A DNA stretch of 64,000 bases, taken from the NCBI GenBank assembly GCA_016713905.1, contig JADJOE010000001.1:248001-312000 (forward strand). The letters are read 5' to 3'. The notes below the pieces were generated by a model. It worked only from the letters and a program-made list of their open reading frames with translations. It searched no databases and was not told where the DNA came from. The position numbers and the translations under genes were made by a program. The first letter of the stretch is position 1. Every line of letters starts with the position of its first letter. Shown in pieces: positions 16,008 to 24,752 of the stretch. This DNA is from Candidatus Vicinibacter proximus. Lineage in GTDB: Bacteria; Bacteroidota; Bacteroidia; Chitinophagales; Saprospiraceae.

Positions 16008-16718
16008 ATGGTTTACACTAAGGTAAGCATTATTATTCCGGCCTTCAATGAGGAATCAACAATTGAAGCCGTCATTGAAAGGGTTTTAGCCGTTGAAATC
16101 CCACTACAAAAAGAAATAATTATAGTAAACGATGGTTCCGAAGATAAAACAGAACAAAACGCAATGCGAACTATAGAGCGGTACAAGAACAAACCGGATG
16201 TGACTTTTATTTATAGACGAAAGAGTAATGGTGGAAAGGGAAGCGCAATGAAAACAGGATACTCTATAGCCACAGGAGACATACTTATTTGCCAAGATGC
16301 TGACCTGGAGTTGTTTCCCGAAGATTATCCAACATTACTTAAGCCGTTTTTTGAGAATATTGAGCAAAAGGTTGTTTATGGTTCCAGAATCTTAGGAGGA
16401 AACAAAATGGGAGAAAGCGCTTTTTATTTCGGTGGGCGCTTCGTTAGTTTAATTACTTCTCTACTTTTTGGAACAAAACTCACAGATCAACCAACGGGTT
16501 ATAAAATTTTTCATAAGGATTTGATACCAATCCTCATAGGAGCTCAACACAATGGTTTTGAATGGGAAGCAGAAATTACAGCAAAAATCCTAAAAAAGAA
16601 ATATACAATCAAGGAAGTCCCAATCAGATATCAACCTAGAAAAACAGGAAAGAAACTACAGTGGACAGATGGGATAAAAATAGTGTGGACACTATTCAAA
16701 TATAAAATCAAAGCATAA
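16008..16718 (+). CDS. Glycosyltransferase family 2 (polyprenyl-phosphate sugar transferase type)
   Basis: A 236-aa GT-A fold enzyme. It has VSIIIPAFNEE at the N-terminus, VNDGSEDKT near residue 40, and the metal-binding DAD at 97-99 (CQDADLELFPEDYP). The sequence layout resembles dolichyl/undecaprenyl-phosphate mannosyl- or glucosyltransferases, which load a sugar onto a lipid carrier on the cytosolic face. No C-terminal membrane helices are present, so it is the soluble type. The next gene, starting at the very next base, encodes a polytopic membrane protein that could use the lipid-linked sugar. The pairing is suggestive, and the acceptor is unknown. Confidence 0.88.
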   Translation: MVYTKVSIIIPAFNEESTIEAVIERVLAVEIPLQKEIIIVNDGSEDKTEQNAMRTIERYKNKPDVTFIYRRKSNGGKGSAMKTGYSIATGDILICQDADLELFPEDYPTLLKPFFENIEQKVVYGSRILGGNKMGESAFYFGGRFVSLITSLLFGTKLTDQPTGYKIFHKDLIPILIGAQHNGFEWEAEITAKILKKKYTIKEVPIRYQPRKTGKKLQWTDGIKIVWTLFKYKIKA

Positions 16719-18110
16719 GTGGGGAGATTTGGCGTTAAAGAAAAGCTTAGTAAATATGGTTCGTTATGGGTCATCTTGCTTTTCTTTATAGCTGGTGTTT
16801 TTATCAGGCAACCATGGAAAGGAGATTCACTAGAACAGAAAACAATATATTGGGATGTAATTTCATATTATGCTTATCTACCAGCAACCTTTATTCATGG
16901 TGATTTGAGTTTGGGGTTTCTTAAAAAACCTGTAGTAGATTCGAATTTTATTAATCTGTATTGGCCAACCCGCTTAGAAAATGGGAATGAGATAATAAAA
17001 ACAACGATGGGTTGGGCAATACTAAATGTACCGGCCTTCTTTTTGGGGCATACTTATGCTAAACTTTTTGGTCACACCCAAGATGGCTTTTCAACACCAT
17101 ACCAGGTAGCAATTGCCTTCAACAATGTGTTGTTTTGCTTTCTTGGCTTTTTGTACCTTTTTCGCCTACTTTCTACATTTTTTCAAGCCAAAACGGTGCA
17201 GCTAACCATGATCTGCGTTGCCTTTGGCACAAATATTTTTTATTATACTTCTTTTACTAATCCAATTAGTCACTGCTATGAATTTACCCTTATTTTAATG
17301 TTTCTTTGGTATTCTTTGAGGTGGTATGAAACGCCCCAAGCCAAAATTTTATATTTTCTAGGTTTGCTTTTAGGCTTCATAATTTTAATTAGGCCGCTAA
17401 ATTTAATTGTCGTCATAATACCTTTGTTGTTTCATATTGACCAAAAGAACTTTGTACACAAACAATGGGCATTGGTTAAAACGCATTACAAACACCTTTT
17501 AATCGCAGGGTTATGTGTCTTTTTTGTCATTTTACCTCAGTTGTTGTATTGGAGGGTTTTCACAGGGAATTGGGTCTTTAACTCATATGTTGGAGAACAA
17601 TTTTTTTGGAGCCGACCAATGGTGGCAGAGTTTTTATTTTCATACAGAAAGGGGTGGCTACTTTACACTCCAATGATGGCTGTTATGCTGTTTGGCTTTA
17701 TTATTCAGAAGAGGAACTTAAATCAAATTCTACCCCAAATTTTAATATTACTTCTAATTATGATCTGGGTTAATGCTTGTTGGTGGTGTTGGTGGTTTGG
17801 AGGAACGTTTGGTTGTCGAGTTCTGATTGATTTCTATGGTTTATTTGCGCTCCCGCTTGCAGTGGTTATTGAATATTGTTTTTCTCGTCACTTAATGTTT
17901 AGGCTTTCTTTTGCAATTCTATTGTCGTGTGTTGTTTTTATTAATCTCTTTCAGACACGACAAAAGTTGGAGGGTCAAATTCATTGGGATTCAATGACCA
18001 AGGAGGCCTATTGGGAAGTTTTTCTAAAAAGACGTTTTCCAGAGAACTATGAAAAGCTTTTGAAAACGCCGGACTATGAAGCCGCAAAACGAGGGGATAT
18101 AGTCAGGTAG
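16719..18110 (+). CDS. Polytopic membrane protein, GT-C-like candidate
   Basis: A 463-aa protein with about ten or eleven hydrophobic helices. The first outside loop contains YWDVISYYAYLPATF, an acidic and aromatic segment of the kind seen after helix 1 in GT-C glycosyltransferases that use lipid-linked sugars. A Trp-rich segment (NACWWCWWFGGTFGCR) lies late in the protein. Translation begins with GTG immediately after the TAA of the GT2 gene; no ATG or TTG start is close by in frame. Tight coupling to GT2 supports a role as the membrane transferase or flippase partner. The family is not recognised with certainty. Confidence 0.6.
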   Translation: MGRFGVKEKLSKYGSLWVILLFFIAGVFIRQPWKGDSLEQKTIYWDVISYYAYLPATFIHGDLSLGFLKKPVVDSNFINLYWPTRLENGNEIIKTTMGWAILNVPAFFLGHTYAKLFGHTQDGFSTPYQVAIAFNNVLFCFLGFLYLFRLLSTFFQAKTVQLTMICVAFGTNIFYYTSFTNPISHCYEFTLILMFLWYSLRWYETPQAKILYFLGLLLGFIILIRPLNLIVVIIPLLFHIDQKNFVHKQWALVKTHYKHLLIAGLCVFFVILPQLLYWRVFTGNWVFNSYVGEQFFWSRPMVAEFLFSYRKGWLLYTPMMAVMLFGFIIQKRNLNQILPQILILLLIMIWVNACWWCWWFGGTFGCRVLIDFYGLFALPLAVVIEYCFSRHLMFRLSFAILLSCVVFINLFQTRQKLEGQIHWDSMTKEAYWEVFLKRRFPENYEKLLKTPDYEAAKRGDIVR

Positions 18111-18214
18111 TTTTTTTTATAACAAGGTTTAGTTTTTCTACCTTTAATATAATCCGGCTCCGGAGAAGTCTCTCTGTTTATATTTTTGCCTTTAACCACA
18201 CAAAAAGAAACAAA

Positions 18215-18235
18215 ATTCGACTATATTTGTCGAAT
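18215..18235 (+). promoter_or_regulatory. Inverted-repeat operator enclosing the -7 promoter of the dnaE-like gene
   Basis: ATTCGAC and GTCGAAT form a perfect 7-bp dyad separated by 7 nt. The -7 element TATATTTG (18222-18229) fills the spacer and shares one base with the right arm. A repressor on this dyad would directly block RNA polymerase. The gene is a translesion-type polymerase, so a LexA-like SOS repressor is the obvious candidate (inference). A second TATTTTTG lies at 18181-18188. Confidence 0.65.
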
Positions 18236-18243
18236 ATGTCGGC

Positions 18244-21177
18244 ATGTTTTTAAATTGTCATAGTTATTTTTCCCTACGTTATGGAACCCTTTCTCCGGAA
18301 GAACTTGTCACTGAAGCTATTAGACGAGGAATAAAGACAATGGTACTGTCGGACATCAACAACACTTCGTGTTATTACCAATTTGATGTTGCGTGCAGAA
18401 ACCATGGAGTTAAAGCTATTTTTGGCATTGAATTCAGGGAGGGGGATAAATTCTTATATCTGGGTATAGCAAAAAACGAAGAGGGGATAAAAGAGTTGAA
18501 CCAGTTTTTAACAAAGCATTCTATCTCCAAAGAACCCTTTCCTAAATATCCCCCACTTTGGGAAAACTGCTTTGTGGTATACAGGGATATTCCCGAGGAA
18601 CAAATCGATCAATTGAGAGAAAATGAATTCATAGGAATTAAGCCATCAGAGCTTAATCCCATCAAAGAAAGATCTGGAAATTTGTCTAAGTCAGTTGTTT
18701 TTGCTCCGGTTACATTTTTAAATGAGGAGGGGTGGAAAGTACACAAACTTCTTAGATGTATTAATCACAACATCCACCTTGGAAAACTTGAACCGGGTCA
18801 GTTTGCGCCAAAGGACGAAATGTTTTACACATTCAGAGAGATTTTAAGCAAATTTGAACTATATCCGGAGGTACTTATGAATACACAAAAGATATTAGAT
18901 TCGTGTATAACAGAAATGCCCGCGAAAGAGGAGAATAACCGAAAAACCTTTACAGGAGACACAAATGGAGATTATCGGCTGCTTAGCAAACTCGCTATCC
19001 AGGGTTGTAGACGGAGATACGGAGACCAACACCAGGAAGCAGCCGAAAGAGTCAAAAAGGAGCTTCAGGTAATTCACCGATTAGGGTTTTCTGCTTATTT
19101 TCTGATTACATGGGATATTATTCGCTATGCACAAAGTGTGGGTTATTACCATGTTGGTAGGGGAAGTGGTGCAAATAGTATTGTTGCCTTTTGTCTTTAC
19201 ATTACGGATGTAGATCCTTTGGAACTTGATTTGTACTTTGAAAGATTCATTAATCCACATAGAAGCTCTCCCCCAGACTTTGATATAGATTTTTCGTGGA
19301 GCGACAGAGACGACGTTACCGAATATATTTTTAACAGATATGGGATTGAGCATACAGCTTTGTTGGCGACATACAACACTTTTAAGGGAAAATCTATCAT
19401 TAGAGAATTGGGCAAAGTATTCGGTCTTCCCAAAAAGGAAATTGATGTAATTGTTGACGAACCCCTTGCATCACAAAAACACCATCCATACGCCAAATAT
19501 ATATTCCATTATGGCAAAAAAATTGAGGGCTTTCCAAATTATTTATCCATTCACGCAGGGGGAATTATAATTTCTGAGCGGCCATTATATTATCATACCG
19601 CATTATTACAAATGCCAAAAGGTTTTCCAACAACACATTTTGACATGTATGGAGCAGAAGACCTCCGATTTCACAAATATGATATTCTTAGCCAGCGGGG
19701 GTTGGGTCATATAAAGGATGCGATAGACCTTGTCCGAGAAAATCAAGAAAAGGAAATCAATATTCACCAGGTAGAAAAAATAAAAAAGGATGATCTTGTT
19801 AGGGCTCAGTTGAAGTCAGCACAATGCATAGGGTGCTTTTATATAGAGTCCCCTGCCATGAGAGGATTACTTAGTAAGTTGAAATGTGAGGATTACGTAC
19901 ATCTTGTAGCAGCGAGCTCAATTATCAGACCAGGAGTTGCGAAGAGTGGCATGATGAGGGAGTATATCGAACGTTTCCATAATCCAGACAAAGTGAAATA
20001 TCTGCACCCAGTATTCAAACAAAATTTATCAGAAACGTTTGGTGTTATGGTGTATCAGGAAGATGTTATGAAGATCGTACATCATTTTGCCGGACTGGAC
20101 TTAAACGAATCAGATGTGTTGCGACGAATTATGACCGGTAAGAAAAAGTCGTCGGATACCTTTAGAAAACTTATGGAAAAATATTTTCATAACTGTAAAA
20201 ATCTTGGATACTCTGACGATTTGTCAAAAGAGGTGTGGCGTCAAATTGAAAGTTTTAGCGGCTATTCATTTTGTAAAGCGCACTCTGCTTCATACGCTGT
20301 AGAATCTTTTCAGAGCCTATATCTGAAGACGTATTTCCCTTTGGAATTTATGGTGGCGGTCATAAACAATTTTGGTGGGTTTTATAACACAGAACTTTAT
20401 ATACATGAGGCCAGAATGTGTGGAGCAAGAATTGAAGCTCCGTGCGTGAATAAAAGTCGGTATCTAACACACATTGAAGGGAAGACAATTTATGTTGGTT
20501 TGATTCACATCCAATCTTTGGAAAAAGAACAAGCGCAACAAATCATACGAGAACGCGAAAGAAGAGGACCGTATAGATCTTTGGATAATTTTATTCAAAG
20601 GAATAAAATAGCACGAGAACAACTGAACTTATTAATACGGATTGGAGGATTTCGCTTCACAAACCAAAGTAAATGTTCCCTGTTGTGGGAAACTAATGTA
20701 ATGTATCAGCCTCGCCAGGCACACTTGTCGACAACCCCCATATTTTCAGAAAGAGAAGAAAAATACGCACTTCCAATGTTGGAGGATGGTATTTATGATC
20801 AAACATTTGATGAGATTGAGTTGTTGGGCTTTCCTCTTCGTTCCCCTTTCGATTTGATTTTAGAAAAACCCCAAAACTATGTGACGTCTAAAAGACTAAA
20901 GGATAAAATTTCTGAAGAGATTCTGCTTATTGGTTATTATGTCACTAGAAAACCGGTAACGACAACCAATGGAAAACTAATGTCATTTGGAACTTGGGTA
21001 GACGAGGAGGGTTATTTTTTTGATACTACACATTTTCCTCCTGTTTTGGAACGCTACCCGTTTTTGGGTAAAGGGTGTTATGAAATTCATGGTGTTGTGG
21101 TAGAAGATTTCGGTTTTCCTAGTCTTGAGGTTCGCAAAATGAAGAAGTTGGGATGGATAAAAGATGAAAGATACTAA
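18244..21177 (+). CDS. DNA polymerase III alpha-like protein, DnaE2/ImuC type
   Basis: A C-family DNA polymerase of 977 aa, shorter than a replicative DnaE. Palm motifs are present: GRGSGANS, PDFDIDF at residues 344-350 and YQEDVMKI, with finger motifs KAHSASYA. The N-terminal PHP domain is degenerate: LNCHS replaces the usual HxHS start and SDINN (36-40) replaces TDHGN, so metal-dependent exonuclease activity is unlikely. After RPG the chain reads VAKSGMMREY, without the Asp found near there in many relatives. Context and promoter dyad suggest an inducible, error-prone polymerase. No imuA/imuB-like gene is adjacent. The ATG lies only 8 nt after the operator, so the mRNA may be nearly leaderless. 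Confidence 0.85.
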   Translation: MFLNCHSYFSLRYGTLSPEELVTEAIRRGIKTMVLSDINNTSCYYQFDVACRNHGVKAIFGIEFREGDKFLYLGIAKNEEGIKELNQFLTKHSISKEPFPKYPPLWENCFVVYRDIPEEQIDQLRENEFIGIKPSELNPIKERSGNLSKSVVFAPVTFLNEEGWKVHKLLRCINHNIHLGKLEPGQFAPKDEMFYTFREILSKFELYPEVLMNTQKILDSCITEMPAKEENNRKTFTGDTNGDYRLLSKLAIQGCRRRYGDQHQEAAERVKKELQVIHRLGFSAYFLITWDIIRYAQSVGYYHVGRGSGANSIVAFCLYITDVDPLELDLYFERFINPHRSSPPDFDIDFSWSDRDDVTEYIFNRYGIEHTALLATYNTFKGKSIIRELGKVFGLPKKEIDVIVDEPLASQKHHPYAKYIFHYGKKIEGFPNYLSIHAGGIIISERPLYYHTALLQMPKGFPTTHFDMYGAEDLRFHKYDILSQRGLGHIKDAIDLVRENQEKEINIHQVEKIKKDDLVRAQLKSAQCIGCFYIESPAMRGLLSKLKCEDYVHLVAASSIIRPGVAKSGMMREYIERFHNPDKVKYLHPVFKQNLSETFGVMVYQEDVMKIVHHFAGLDLNESDVLRRIMTGKKKSSDTFRKLMEKYFHNCKNLGYSDDLSKEVWRQIESFSGYSFCKAHSASYAVESFQSLYLKTYFPLEFMVAVINNFGGFYNTELYIHEARMCGARIEAPCVNKSRYLTHIEGKTIYVGLIHIQSLEKEQAQQIIRERERRGPYRSLDNFIQRNKIAREQLNLLIRIGGFRFTNQSKCSLLWETNVMYQPRQAHLSTTPIFSEREEKYALPMLEDGIYDQTFDEIELLGFPLRSPFDLILEKPQNYVTSKRLKDKISEEILLIGYYVTRKPVTTTNGKLMSFGTWVDEEGYFFDTTHFPPVLERYPFLGKGCYEIHGVVVEDFGFPSLEVRKMKKLGWIKDERY

Positions 21178-21302
21178 AAGTAAAAGGGTGAAGCAACACT
21201 TAAACTCTTATAGAAAAGCACCCACGACTCAAGTCTAAAACATCATTAGGTGATCCAAAAAATCTATATTTTACAAATAGAACTAATAACAAAAAAAAGA
21301 GC

Positions 21303-21707
21303 TTATTTCAAGGCATCCATCCCAGTACTGTCCAAAACAATTTCATCATCAATAGCAACTTTGAGGAACTCTGTACTGTCCAAAATCACCACATCGTGAT
21401 CAAAAGAGATCACAATATCAGAGGTATTTTGGGAAAGAATATTTTTGTTGCTATCAGCTGCTAAAGAAGCTTCGGCCACAACGATGGTTTTGTCATTACT
21501 TTTGAGAGACATTTCTTTATTGTGGGCTGTATTTTTTTTAAGCTTCTTTAATGCCACTTGGCTCTTAGCTTTAAACCCATCTTTAGAAGAGGAAATCTGT
21601 CCTCCTTTTTGAAAGCAAGAAGAGAGAGAAACAAACAACAAGAAAACGAAAACAAATATTTGTCTCTTTTTTAAAAGGACCAAAAGAAAAGAACTTAAAG
21701 ATTTCAT
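21303..21707 (-). CDS. Hypothetical lipoprotein
   Basis: An unrecognised 134-aa protein. Residues 15-31 are hydrophobic and end in VSLSSC, a lipobox with the acylated Cys at 31, so it is probably a lipoprotein. The mature part is short, Lys- and Ser-rich and likely disordered, then ends with two similar segments (VVILDST and EIVLDST). It lies downstream of the S9 peptidase gene on the same strand, 85 nt after its stop. No function can be assigned. Confidence 0.55.
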   Translation of the reverse strand: MKSLSSFLLVLLKKRQIFVFVFLLFVSLSSCFQKGGQISSSKDGFKAKSQVALKKLKKNTAHNKEMSLKSNDKTIVVAEASLAADSNKNILSQNTSDIVISFDHDVVILDSTEFLKVAIDDEIVLDSTGMDALK

Positions 21708-21792
21708 GGCAAAAGATTTATAGTCTTTTGACTTAGAGAAGAATCAGAGGTTTATTTTTAACGTGTTAAAACTGCGTTAAGAGAAACCAAAT

Positions 21793-24228
21793 TTAGTTGG
21801 TTTTATTTTTCACATATTTTTCAAGCCAGGAATCCATTTCCCAAAGCATGTGAAGAATATTTTCCCGAGCAGAATATCCATGACTTTCAAAAGGCAAAAT
21901 AACCATTCTTGCTTTGCCGCCATTGCCTTTAATTGCCTGAAAAAATCTTTCAGTTTGAATGGTAAAGGTTCCAGAATTATTGTCAGACTCTCCATGAATA
22001 AGTAAAATCGGACTCTTAATTTGATCCGCATAATTGAAAGGGGACATCTGTTGATAAACATTTTGTGCCTGCCAATAAGACCTTTCCTCAGATTGAAAAC
22101 CAAAAGGAGTTAGACTTCTGTTGTAGGCTCCAGACCGGGCAATACCTGCAGCAAATAAGCCAGAATGAGCAAGGAGGTTGGCGGTCATAAAAGCTCCATA
22201 GGAATGACCCATGACGGCACATCTATTAGGATCTACAAAACCTAAAGAATCAACTGCTTTTATTGCTGCTTCAGCATCAGCAACCAATTGTTCAATATAG
22301 GTATCATTTGGTTCCTTATCTCCTACACCGATTATAGGGAATTGAACATCCTCCAATACGGCATAACCTCTAGTCACCCAAAATAAAGGAGAAGCCCAAT
22401 TGATGTTGTTAAAAAAATGCGGAGAATCTTTAATCTGACCAGCGGCTTTGTCGTCTTTGAATTCTTCCGGATAAGCTTCCATTAGAAGTGGTAATCTACC
22501 GTCTCTAGAAGGGTTGTAACCCACAGGAAGATAAAGCGTAGCAGATAAAGACACCCCATCTTTTCGAAGATAGTTGATCTTCTTTTTTGTAATATTTTCT
22601 ATTGATTTATAGGGGTTTTCCCGAAAGGTAACAGCCTCTGGATTTTTATTGGAAGACAACTTTCTAATATAAAGATTTGGAAAAGAGCTTGGACTTTCTA
22701 TCCTGGTAAGTATGGTTTTAGAGTTAATATCCAGAACTTTTACAAGCTTTTCATAAGTAGAAATCCCATCTGCTTGCCACAAACGAGTTCTGGCAAAAGT
22801 GGATAGATCTATTTCATCCATAAAAGGTTTATTGCCATCAGGAGAATAACCCTCACCATTTAAGTATGCTTTTTTCTTATCCTTACTTAACAGCAAGGTT
22901 TCTCGATGGGAAGATTCATCAAATTTAGAAATAAAAGATCCGGGATTTTTATAAAGGTCTTCGCTGGATCTATCAAAAACAACATTGATGCTTCGGGATA
23001 ACAAACTATCAAGGCTTTTAGAAGGATTAATGATATAAGTTCTGGTGTTTCGGTTTTTCCACCAGCTATCCTCGACAATGGCTAAATTTTCATTTCCAAA
23101 AATTATGTTAGCAAAACGATTTTTAATAAAACAAATGCTTTTATGCACATCAAAGGGAGCATCAGAACAAAACAACTGATCTCTAAATTCAACCTCTTTT
23201 GTCGGGTTGCCACCATCTGTGGCTTCACACCAAAAAAGAGTGGCCGGTTTATCAGCACGCCACATTATGTTTCTTTTTCCAGCTTCAACAGCATCAAAAC
23301 TGGTTGTTTTCAAATTATTGAGGGGTCGGTTGTAAAATGTTTTTACAAAGACTCCATTGTTATTATAAATATTGAATTTACTGGGAAAAAAACCCAGGCT
23401 TAAATTATAACTGTAAGGTTTGGAAAGTTCCTCTGTTAATAAGAATTTTCCATCCGGGGAAAAGTCAAAACCTTTATAAATGGCTACACCTAAAAAGTCT
23501 TGTGTCGATAGATCTCCTTCAGGAAAAACTTTTATAAGAGTTGATGCTGCATAATAATCGAAACGGTTTTCATCTTGTTGATTCTTTAAGAGATCTTGAA
23601 AGGTCCTGACAGGTAATTTTTCCCCGGTTGATTCTTGAATAACCGGACCCTTTGGCAAATCGCGAGCATCGGGTAAACGGGTTTTAACCCCTTTTGATCG
23701 ACAAACAATGAAGCGCTCATCCGCAGACCAGATATAAGAGTTCCCTAATATTCCATTAATTCCATGTTTTAAAATTTCTTTGGCTTTTCCAGTATTTAGG
23801 TTAATTACCCAAAGGCTCAAATGATCTTTATGAACTTGAATGAAAGAAAAGTAGTTTTCTTGAGGACTAAAAGAGTAAGATTGAAATTTCAGGGGAGAAG
23901 GAAGATCATAAATTTTAATTTGACTATTATTCTTAAGGGTCTGAATAGTAATAGAAGTAAAATATGTGTTTCGAGAAGAATTAAAATTTTCTGGATTAAA
24001 TCGAAGACCGGCTAGTTTAATTTCCGGCTCAGCCAAATCTTCCAATGATTTATAAATTGGCCTTTCTATGAAAGCAAGATATTTATTATTACGACTTAAT
24101 GCTGTAATAGCAGGGGTCTTAGCTTCGGCAAGATTAAGAATGGAGCTCGGAGGAGACTGATATTCTAATTGGGCGTTAAGACACAACCAGAGGAAACTAA
24201 AGGAAATAAAAAGAATTACTTTTTTCAT
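21793..24228 (-). CDS. S9 family serine peptidase (prolyl-oligopeptidase fold, glutamyl-peptidase-like)
   Basis: An 811-aa exported peptidase. Residues 1-20 are a signal peptide (MKKVILF...CLNAQ). About 35-560 forms a beta-propeller-like region. The C-terminal alpha/beta-hydrolase domain has Ser676 in GHSYGAF, Asp749 in HGESDNNSG and His783 in ESHGYS. The layout, including SWWKNRNTRTY in the propeller and PEEFKDDKAAGQ before the catalytic domain, resembles S9D glutamyl endopeptidases known from chloroplasts. The ATG at 24228 is preferred over one at 24300 because it begins a proper signal peptide and follows a -7 element. It probably acts in the periplasm or outside the cell. Confidence 0.88.
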   Translation of the reverse strand: MKKVILFISFSFLWLCLNAQLEYQSPPSSILNLAEAKTPAITALSRNNKYLAFIERPIYKSLEDLAEPEIKLAGLRFNPENFNSSRNTYFTSITIQTLKNNSQIKIYDLPSPLKFQSYSFSPQENYFSFIQVHKDHLSLWVINLNTGKAKEILKHGINGILGNSYIWSADERFIVCRSKGVKTRLPDARDLPKGPVIQESTGEKLPVRTFQDLLKNQQDENRFDYYAASTLIKVFPEGDLSTQDFLGVAIYKGFDFSPDGKFLLTEELSKPYSYNLSLGFFPSKFNIYNNNGVFVKTFYNRPLNNLKTTSFDAVEAGKRNIMWRADKPATLFWCEATDGGNPTKEVEFRDQLFCSDAPFDVHKSICFIKNRFANIIFGNENLAIVEDSWWKNRNTRTYIINPSKSLDSLLSRSINVVFDRSSEDLYKNPGSFISKFDESSHRETLLLSKDKKKAYLNGEGYSPDGNKPFMDEIDLSTFARTRLWQADGISTYEKLVKVLDINSKTILTRIESPSSFPNLYIRKLSSNKNPEAVTFRENPYKSIENITKKKINYLRKDGVSLSATLYLPVGYNPSRDGRLPLLMEAYPEEFKDDKAAGQIKDSPHFFNNINWASPLFWVTRGYAVLEDVQFPIIGVGDKEPNDTYIEQLVADAEAAIKAVDSLGFVDPNRCAVMGHSYGAFMTANLLAHSGLFAAGIARSGAYNRSLTPFGFQSEERSYWQAQNVYQQMSPFNYADQIKSPILLIHGESDNNSGTFTIQTERFFQAIKGNGGKARMVILPFESHGYSARENILHMLWEMDSWLEKYVKNKTN

Positions 24229-24538
24229 TGAGTGAGCATGAATTTTTGCAAAATTAATTAAAATTATTACAACAAAAATGCACTTTTCCAACAAGAACAA
24301 TTATAAAAACTTGATAATCAGCACCCTATACTCAACTTTTACCTTAGATGATTTAAATGCTTACTTTAGTAACTTATATGAATTTGAGCTTTTCAAATAC
24401 AAATTATTAAGAGTTAGAAGACACATAGCTAAAGACAACATAAAACACTTAAAAAATAATATTATCAAAGAGGAACAGAAAACATGCAAATTCTAGTAAA
24501 AATAGAGTCTGTAGCACTAGAACTTTAGTTTTGAAGAG
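24229..24538. other. 310-nt intergenic region between the S9 peptidase and tRNA-Met
   Basis: Contains the S9 promoter. A 72-codon plus-strand frame (24278-24496) is present, but it has no family resemblance and I do not call it a gene. Nothing else is recognised. Confidence 0.5.
24249..24256 (-). promoter_or_regulatory. Candidate -7 promoter element for the S9 peptidase
   Basis: On the minus strand the bases read TAATTTTG, ending 20 nt before the ATG at 24228. A TTTG at 24273-24276 lies 16 nt upstream, closer than the usual 19-21 nt for a -33 box. Confidence 0.45.
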
Positions 24539-24612
24539 TAGCGTGGGGGAGGCTTGAACTCCCGACCTTGCGATTATGAATCGCACGCTCTGACCAGCTG
24601 AGCTACCACGCC
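24539..24612 (-). tRNA. tRNA-Met (CAT), elongator type
   Basis: On the minus strand the cloverleaf is complete: acceptor stem GGCGTGG paired with CCACGCT, D arm GTAGCTCAGCTGGTCAGAGC, anticodon loop TTCATAA in a TGCGA/TCGCA stem, and T arm with GGTTCAAGCC-like sequence (GAGTTCAAGCC). The discriminator is A and CCA is not encoded. The anticodon stem lacks the three G:C pairs of initiator tRNA. A CAT anticodon could also be a lysidine-modified tRNA-Ile2, which sequence alone does not fully exclude. Confidence 0.9.
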
Positions 24613-24752
24613 AAGAAGGCGCAAAGGTAAAACAAAAATGGAAATCGGTAATTAAGAACAGAAGTTAAAGAATAAATCTTTTTAATTAGAATCAAGGAAG
24701 AATAGGTGAAATTAATTATGCGTCCGATAAATTAAACATGTAACGACAAAAA

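Noticed and set aside
21784..21803. Hairpin AAACCAA/TTGGTTT over the S9 stop codon as terminator
   Set aside because: Only 7 bp with weak pairing, and no T-run on the minus strand where it would be needed.
24278..24496. 72-codon plus-strand frame upstream of the S9 peptidase
   Set aside because: AT-rich, no signal peptide or domain, overlaps the S9 promoter, and has no -7 box of its own; likely chance.
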